Origin: UBA4615 sp044360485
GTDB lineage: Bacteria > Pseudomonadota > Gammaproteobacteria > Burkholderiales > Burkholderiaceae_E
Direction of reading: 5' to 3'
NCBI GenBank assembly: GCA_044360485.1
Contig: JBIKKG010000118.1
Coordinates: 1-9,724, forward strand
DNA length: 9,724 bases
Part shown: piece after piece, positions 6,676 to 9,724 of the stretch
Numbering within the stretch: position 1 is the first letter of the stretch
How the letters are laid out: every line of letters begins with the position of its first letter
Translations under genes and position numbers: made by a program
Notes under the pieces: model-generated
What the model was told of the DNA's origin: nothing
Databases searched by the model: none
What the model saw: the letters and a program-made list of their open reading frames with translations, nothing else

Positions 6676-6691
6676 TGGCACGGTAAATGCA
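6676..6691 (+). promoter_or_regulatory. Sigma-54 (RpoN) -24/-12 promoter
   Basis: TGGCACG-GTAA-ATGCA matches the sigma-54 consensus TGGCACG-N4-TTGCW with one mismatch. The invariant GG (6677-6678) and GC (6689-6690) are exactly 10 nt apart. The predicted start is near 6702, giving a leader of about 72 nt before the TorF-family gene. Together with the NtrC-like sites upstream and glnK-amtB downstream this is strong support for nitrogen-limitation control. Confidence 0.88.
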
Positions 6692-6773
6692 AAGGTGAGT
6701 TCCGTATCCATGGCCAAGCCCGTACAGCGGCTTGCGTGGTGAGCCCTTTTTCCAGTCAAAGAGAGAGTCCAAG

Positions 6774-7559
6774 ATGAAATACACCCTGACCGCCCTGACC
6801 GCTTTTGCCCTGCTGGCCCCCGTGGTGGCAGATGCCCAAACCGCTGCCCCGGCTGCGCCTGCCAGCTCCCTCACTGGCAACTTCACCCTGGTCTCGGACT
6901 ACCGGTTCCGCGGAATTTCGCAAAGCTACAAACTGCCGGCGGTCCAGGGCGGCATCGACTACGCCCATTCGAGCGGCCTTTATGTGGGCAACTGGAATTC
7001 CAGCGTGTCGGGCAATCAGTATCCCAACGGCGCCGTGCTGGAGATGGACTTCTACGGTGGCTACAAGTTCCCGGTGGGCGGTGATATCACCCTGGATGTG
7101 GGCGGTATCTATTACTACTACCCGGGCTCGTACTACAACGGCTTCGGGGGCCAGCGCCCGACTTACAACAATTTCGAGGTCTATTTCGGTGCCGCCACCG
7201 GCCCGTTCAGCGCCAAGATCTTCTGGGGTGTCAGCGATTTCTTCGGTCTGAGCACCACCACTGGTGGCCAAAGCTCGAAGGGCTCCTATTACATCGATCT
7301 CAACTACACCGCCGAGATCATGCCGAAGACCAATCTGGTGGCTCACATTGGTTATCAGAGCGTCAAGAACTACTCGGATCTCAGCTACTTCGACTACAAG
7401 CTCGGTGCGACCTATGACATCCACAACGGTTGGCTGATCGGGGCCGCGGTGGTCGGCACCAATGCCGACAAGAACCTGTATTTCGCGGTCGACGGCCAGG
7501 GCAAGCGCAAGAGCATCGGTGATACGACCGTGGTCTTCTCCATCGGCAAGACCTTCTGA
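6774..7559 (+). CDS. TorF-family putative outer-membrane protein
   Basis: A 261-residue protein with a Sec signal peptide: Lys2, hydrophobic core LTALTAFALLAPVVADA, and likely cleavage after Ala21 (ADA|QT). The mature chain, after a short Ala/Pro stretch, begins GNFTLVSDYRFRGISQSYKLP, typical of the TorF/Gcw_chp family, and is rich in Tyr, Gly and alternating hydrophobic residues (GGIYYYYPGSYYNGFGG), as expected for beta strands of an outer-membrane barrel. It ends VVFSIGKTF, with the C-terminal Phe usual for proteins delivered to the BAM complex. Function is unproven; in Herbaspirillum a gene in the same place (orf1/nlmA before glnK-amtB) is nitrogen-regulated and membrane-associated. The frame opens at 6732, but the ATG at 6774 starts the signal peptide and has a modest GAGAGAG upstream. 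It is the first gene after the sigma-54 promoter, so it may ease passage of nitrogen compounds under limitation (inference). Confidence 0.88.
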   Translation: MKYTLTALTAFALLAPVVADAQTAAPAAPASSLTGNFTLVSDYRFRGISQSYKLPAVQGGIDYAHSSGLYVGNWNSSVSGNQYPNGAVLEMDFYGGYKFPVGGDITLDVGGIYYYYPGSYYNGFGGQRPTYNNFEVYFGAATGPFSAKIFWGVSDFFGLSTTTGGQSSKGSYYIDLNYTAEIMPKTNLVAHIGYQSVKNYSDLSYFDYKLGATYDIHNGWLIGAAVVGTNADKNLYFAVDGQGKRKSIGDTTVVFSIGKTF

Positions 7560-7565
7560 GCCCGC

Positions 7566-7584
7566 GGCGGGGCTCGGCCCCGCC
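7566..7584 (+). terminator. Strong GC stem-loop between TorF-family gene and glnK
   Basis: An 8-bp perfect stem, GGCGGGGC (7566-7573) with GCCCCGCC (7577-7584), closes a TCG loop 6 nt after the TorF-family stop. No T-run follows, so it is probably not an efficient intrinsic terminator; a partial attenuator or an RNA-stabilising/processing hairpin that sets the ratio of outer-membrane protein to GlnK-AmtB is more likely. The stem is certain; the role is inferred. Confidence 0.5.
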
Positions 7585-7614
7585 CGTCAACCAGACAGAC
7601 CCGGAGGAACACTC

Positions 7615-7953
7615 ATGAAACTGATTACCGCCATCATCAAGCCCTTCAAGCTGGACGAAGTCCGCGAGGCGCTCTCCAACATCGGGGTGCAGGGCATCAC
7701 CGTGACCGAGGTCAAAGGCTTCGGACGTCAGAAGGGACATACCGAGCTCTATCGCGGCGCCGAATACGTCGTCGACTTCCTGCCCAAAGTGAAAGTCGAA
7801 GCAGCTGTGTCGGCCGAACTGGTGGAGCGCGCGGTGGAAGCCATCGAGGCGGCTGCCCGCACCGGCAAGATCGGCGACGGAAAGATCTTTGTTTACGACC
7901 TCGAGCAGGTCATCCGGATTCGAACCGGCGAGACCGGCGCCGAAGCGCTCTGA
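7615..7953 (+). CDS. glnK: Nitrogen regulatory PII protein GlnK
   Basis: A 112-residue PII signal-transduction protein of exact family length. The T-loop GRQKGHTELYRGAEYVVDFLP (residues 37-57) carries Tyr51, the residue uridylylated by GlnD, and the B-loop/C-terminal signature RTGKIGDGKIFVYDLEQVIRIRTGE follows (about 82-106). PII trimers bind ATP/ADP and 2-oxoglutarate; the GlnK form paired with AmtB docks its T-loops into the channel and blocks it when nitrogen is plentiful. The start at 7615 has GGAGG at 7603-7607 with 7 nt spacing; the frame opens further upstream but only inside the TorF-family gene. It is 55 nt after that gene and 28 nt before amtB. The pairing with amtB is why I call it glnK and not glnB; the sequence alone does not separate the two. 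Confidence 0.97.
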   Translation: MKLITAIIKPFKLDEVREALSNIGVQGITVTEVKGFGRQKGHTELYRGAEYVVDFLPKVKVEAAVSAELVERAVEAIEAAARTGKIGDGKIFVYDLEQVIRIRTGETGAEAL

Positions 7954-7981
7954 ACATCTCACGCTATTGAGGACGCTCACC

Positions 7982-9550
7982 ATGAAACGCATTGTTCGAA
8001 CGCTCGCGCTGGCTGCAGCGCTGGGCCTCGCGCCCTGGACGGGCGCACTGGCGGCTGATGCCGCCTCATCTAAGGCCGCACCAGTGCTGCTGGCCCAGGC
8101 TGCGGCCACCACCGAGGCGCCCAAGGCCGATACGCCGGCGGCCACCCCTGCTGCTGAAGCGCCCAAGGCTGAAGCGGCTGCCGCGACGACCGCAGCCGCT
8201 ACGGAAGCACCGAAAGCTGAACCGGCTGCTGCGCCGCCCGTACCGAACAAGGGCGACACGGCATGGATGACCATGGCCACCGTGCTGGTCATTCTCATGA
8301 CACTTCCTGGGTTGGCGCTCTTTTACGGGGGCCTGGTCCGCTCGAAGAACATGCTGTCGATCCTCATGCAGGTGCTGACGGTGTTTTCGTTGATCACCGT
8401 GCTCTGGATGGTCTACGGCTACACGCTCACGTTCGGCGGTGCCGGCACGTTCTACGGCAACTTCGACAAGATTTTCCTGAAGGGCATCACGCCGGATTCG
8501 GTCGCTGCCACCTTCAGCAAGGGCGTTTACATCCCTGAGCTCATTTTCGTGGCCTTCCAGTGCACGTTCGCAGCGATCACCTGTGCGCTGATCGTCGGCG
8601 CCTTTGCCGAGCGCATCAAGTTCTCGGCGGTGCTGCTGTTCTGCGTCATCTGGTTCACTTTCTGCTACATCCCTATCGCGCACATGGTGTGGTTCTGGGA
8701 CGGTCCGGACGCGATCACCGATGCCAAGACGCTTGAGGCCGTCACTGCCAATGCCGGCTGGCTCTGGGGCAAGGGCGCACTGGACTTTGCAGGCGGTACG
8801 GTGGTGCACGTGAACGCCGGGATCGCGGGCCTGATGGGCGCCTACCTGCTCGGCAAGCGTGTGGGCCTGGGTCGTGAAGCCATGGCACCGCATTCGCTGA
8901 CATTCACCATGATCGGTGCGTCTTTGCTGTGGGTCGGTTGGTTTGGCTTCAACGCTGGCTCCAACCTCGAAGCCAACGGCGTGACTGCACTGGCTTTCGT
9001 GAACACGCTGCTTGCCACGGCTGCCGCGGTGGTGTCCTGGTCGTTCGCCGAGTGGGCCAGCAAAGGCAAGCCCTCGATGCTGGGCGCAGCGTCGGGTGCA
9101 GTGGCCGGTCTGGTCGCTATCACGCCGGCCTGTGGTTTTGTGGGTCCGATGGGCGCACTGGTCATCGGCCTGGTGGCTGGCGTCGTCTGCCTGTGGGGCG
9201 TGAGCGGCCTCAAGCGCATGCTCGGTGCGGACGACTCGCTCGACGTCTTCGGTGTGCACGGTGTGGGCGGTATCGTCGGTGCGTTGCTCACCGGTGTGTT
9301 TGCTGCGCCCTCGCTTGGCGGCACTGGAATCTTCGACTACGTCGCCAACGCAGCCAACCCCGAGTACTCCATCGGCGGGCAGGTCTGGATTCAGTTCCAG
9401 GCGGTGCTCACGACGGTGATCTGGTCGGCAGTCGTGTCCTTCATCGCCTACAAGCTGGTCGACATGATCGTCGGTCTGCGGGTACCTGAGGACGAAGAGC
9501 GCGAAGGTCTGGACATCACTTCGCACGGCGAATCGGCCTATCACCATTGA
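7982..9550 (+). CDS. amtB: Ammonium channel AmtB with signal peptide and Ala/Pro-rich N-terminal extension
   Basis: A 522-residue Amt/Rh channel that moves ammonium across the inner membrane. A signal peptide (residues 1-24/25, MKRIVRTLALAAALGLAPW...ALAA) is followed by an Ala/Pro/Glu/Lys linker (about 26-90) with three EAPKA(D/E) motifs, then eleven membrane segments from about residue 94. Key pore residues are present: Asp268 in DFAGGTVVHVNAG, the twin histidines His276 and His426 (DVFGVHGVGG), and GFNAGS (323-327), whose Phe and Ser equal E. coli Phe215 and Ser219. The tail GLRVPEDEEREGLDITSHGESAYHH is the conserved cytoplasmic end that meets GlnK. The start at 7982 has GAGGA (7969-7973) with 8 nt spacing; upstream in-frame codons lie within glnK. 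It is the last gene of the sigma-54 operon. The linker makes it longer than E. coli AmtB (428 residues as precursor). Confidence 0.98.
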   Translation: MKRIVRTLALAAALGLAPWTGALAADAASSKAAPVLLAQAAATTEAPKADTPAATPAAEAPKAEAAAATTAAATEAPKAEPAAAPPVPNKGDTAWMTMATVLVILMTLPGLALFYGGLVRSKNMLSILMQVLTVFSLITVLWMVYGYTLTFGGAGTFYGNFDKIFLKGITPDSVAATFSKGVYIPELIFVAFQCTFAAITCALIVGAFAERIKFSAVLLFCVIWFTFCYIPIAHMVWFWDGPDAITDAKTLEAVTANAGWLWGKGALDFAGGTVVHVNAGIAGLMGAYLLGKRVGLGREAMAPHSLTFTMIGASLLWVGWFGFNAGSNLEANGVTALAFVNTLLATAAAVVSWSFAEWASKGKPSMLGAASGAVAGLVAITPACGFVGPMGALVIGLVAGVVCLWGVSGLKRMLGADDSLDVFGVHGVGGIVGALLTGVFAAPSLGGTGIFDYVANAANPEYSIGGQVWIQFQAVLTTVIWSAVVSFIAYKLVDMIVGLRVPEDEEREGLDITSHGESAYHH

Positions 9551-9556
9551 TCCGGG

Positions 9557-9580
9557 GGTCGGCGCCCTGATGTGCCGACC
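9557..9580 (+). terminator. Stem-loop just after amtB, possible terminator
   Basis: GGTCGGC (9557-9563) pairs exactly with GCCGACC (9574-9580), extended inward by a G-U and a C-G pair around a 6-nt loop. It starts 6 nt after the amtB stop and is followed by TTGATT, a weak U-rich tail. It may be the first of successive termination or RNA-end-protecting hairpins. Confidence 0.5.
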
Positions 9581-9593
9581 TTGATTCCCCGGC

Positions 9594-9610
9594 GGCGCCA
9601 TCCTGGCGCC
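9594..9610 (+). repeat. Second stem-loop after amtB
   Basis: GGCGCCA (9594-9600) pairs exactly with TGGCGCC (9604-9610) around a 3-nt loop. No U-run follows. It sits between two better terminator candidates and may only protect the transcript end. Confidence 0.45.
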
Positions 9611-9620
9611 GATGCATGCA

Positions 9621-9649
9621 GCGGGCGCCTTCGGGTGCCCGTTTGCTTT
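9621..9649 (+). terminator. Rho-independent terminator-like hairpin of the glnK-amtB operon
   Basis: CGGGCGCC (9622-9629) pairs with GGTGCCCG (9634-9641) with one G-U wobble around a stable UUCG tetraloop, and is followed by TTTGCTTT. This is the best intrinsic terminator in the window, 71 nt beyond the amtB stop. Confidence 0.7.
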
Positions 9650-9724
9650 GAAGCGCGCTGCAGCCAAACCCGACAGCGCGTGCTTGCATCACACGCATCA
9701 TGCACATCGCACAGCGTTCACATG
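9650..9724. other. Window end without a supported gene
   Basis: These 75 nt follow the terminator and probably begin the upstream region of the next gene. It contains CA/GC-rich loosely repetitive sequence (GCATCACACGCATCATGCAC) and happens to end in ATG, without a visible Shine-Dalgarno. Nothing can be assigned. Confidence 0.4.

Larger units (their letters stand above)
6449..6773. other. Divergent intergenic regulatory region (ubiK / TorF-glnK-amtB)
   Basis: This is the longest gene-free stretch, 325 nt, and looks less GC-rich than its surroundings. The left part (6449-6555) should carry the ubiK promoter; only a weak -10-like TAGACT is seen, without a good -35. The right part holds NtrC-like sites, an inverted repeat and a sigma-54 promoter for the rightward operon, listed separately. 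The presumed 72-nt leader (6702-6773) contains a short inverted repeat, CAAGCC (6715-6720) with GGCTTG (6729-6734), around an 8-nt loop. I see no small gene or riboswitch here. Confidence 0.75.

Noticed and set aside
6756..7424. A 222-codon minus-strand open frame opposite the TorF-family gene
   Set aside because: Composition typical of antisense shadow; the plus strand encodes a signal peptide and a complete barrel-like protein ending in Phe.
8066..9667. A 533-codon open frame on the minus strand opposite amtB
   Set aside because: It is the mirror of the amtB codon bias in a GC-rich genome; its protein is Arg/His/Asp-rich with no recognisable domain, whereas amtB on the other strand is unmistakable.
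9722..9724. Terminal ATG as start of the next gene
   Set aside because: No Shine-Dalgarno is visible and no coding sequence follows in the window, so it cannot be supported.

Overview
The window reads as a chromosomal stretch of a GC-rich (about 60-65% GC) betaproteobacterium, most likely Burkholderiales. The grounds are codon use and the block ubiK-comM diverging from a TorF-family outer-membrane protein gene, glnK and amtB, an arrangement familiar from that group. This is recollection of synteny, not a database result.

Layout. Positions 1-1586 (+): the 3' end of an unidentified gene whose stop overlaps the start of an MFS transporter. Positions 1587-1735: a short convergent spacer holding most of a phased array of ten 13-bp units that runs on into the 3' end of the next gene. 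Positions 1736-6448 (-): read from right to left, five co-directional genes: ubiK (ubiquinone biosynthesis accessory factor), comM/YifB (AAA+ ATPase), a FrnE/DsbA-like thioredoxin-fold oxidoreductase, a CaiB/BaiF (alpha-methylacyl-CoA racemase-like) protein and an EamA/DMT permease. comM and the oxidoreductase gene are 8 nt apart, and the racemase stop overlaps the probable TTG start of the permease gene. Positions 6449-6773: a 325-nt divergent regulatory region with a near-consensus sigma-54 promoter and NtrC-like sites. Positions 6774-9550 (+): the TorF-family protein, PII protein GlnK and ammonium channel AmtB, followed by stem-loops including a terminator-like hairpin. No convincing gene is visible in 9551-9724.

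How the genes work together. The clearest functional unit is the nitrogen-limitation operon on the right. NtrC with sigma-54 probably drives co-transcription of an outer-membrane protein, GlnK and AmtB; GlnK is expected to gate AmtB according to 2-oxoglutarate and ATP/ADP status. The minus-strand cluster mixes housekeeping genes with less defined genes and has no single obvious pathway.

I see no phage, transposon, CRISPR or defence system. The least explained element is the 13-bp tandem array at 1633-1762; the rest is fairly ordinary core-genome content.
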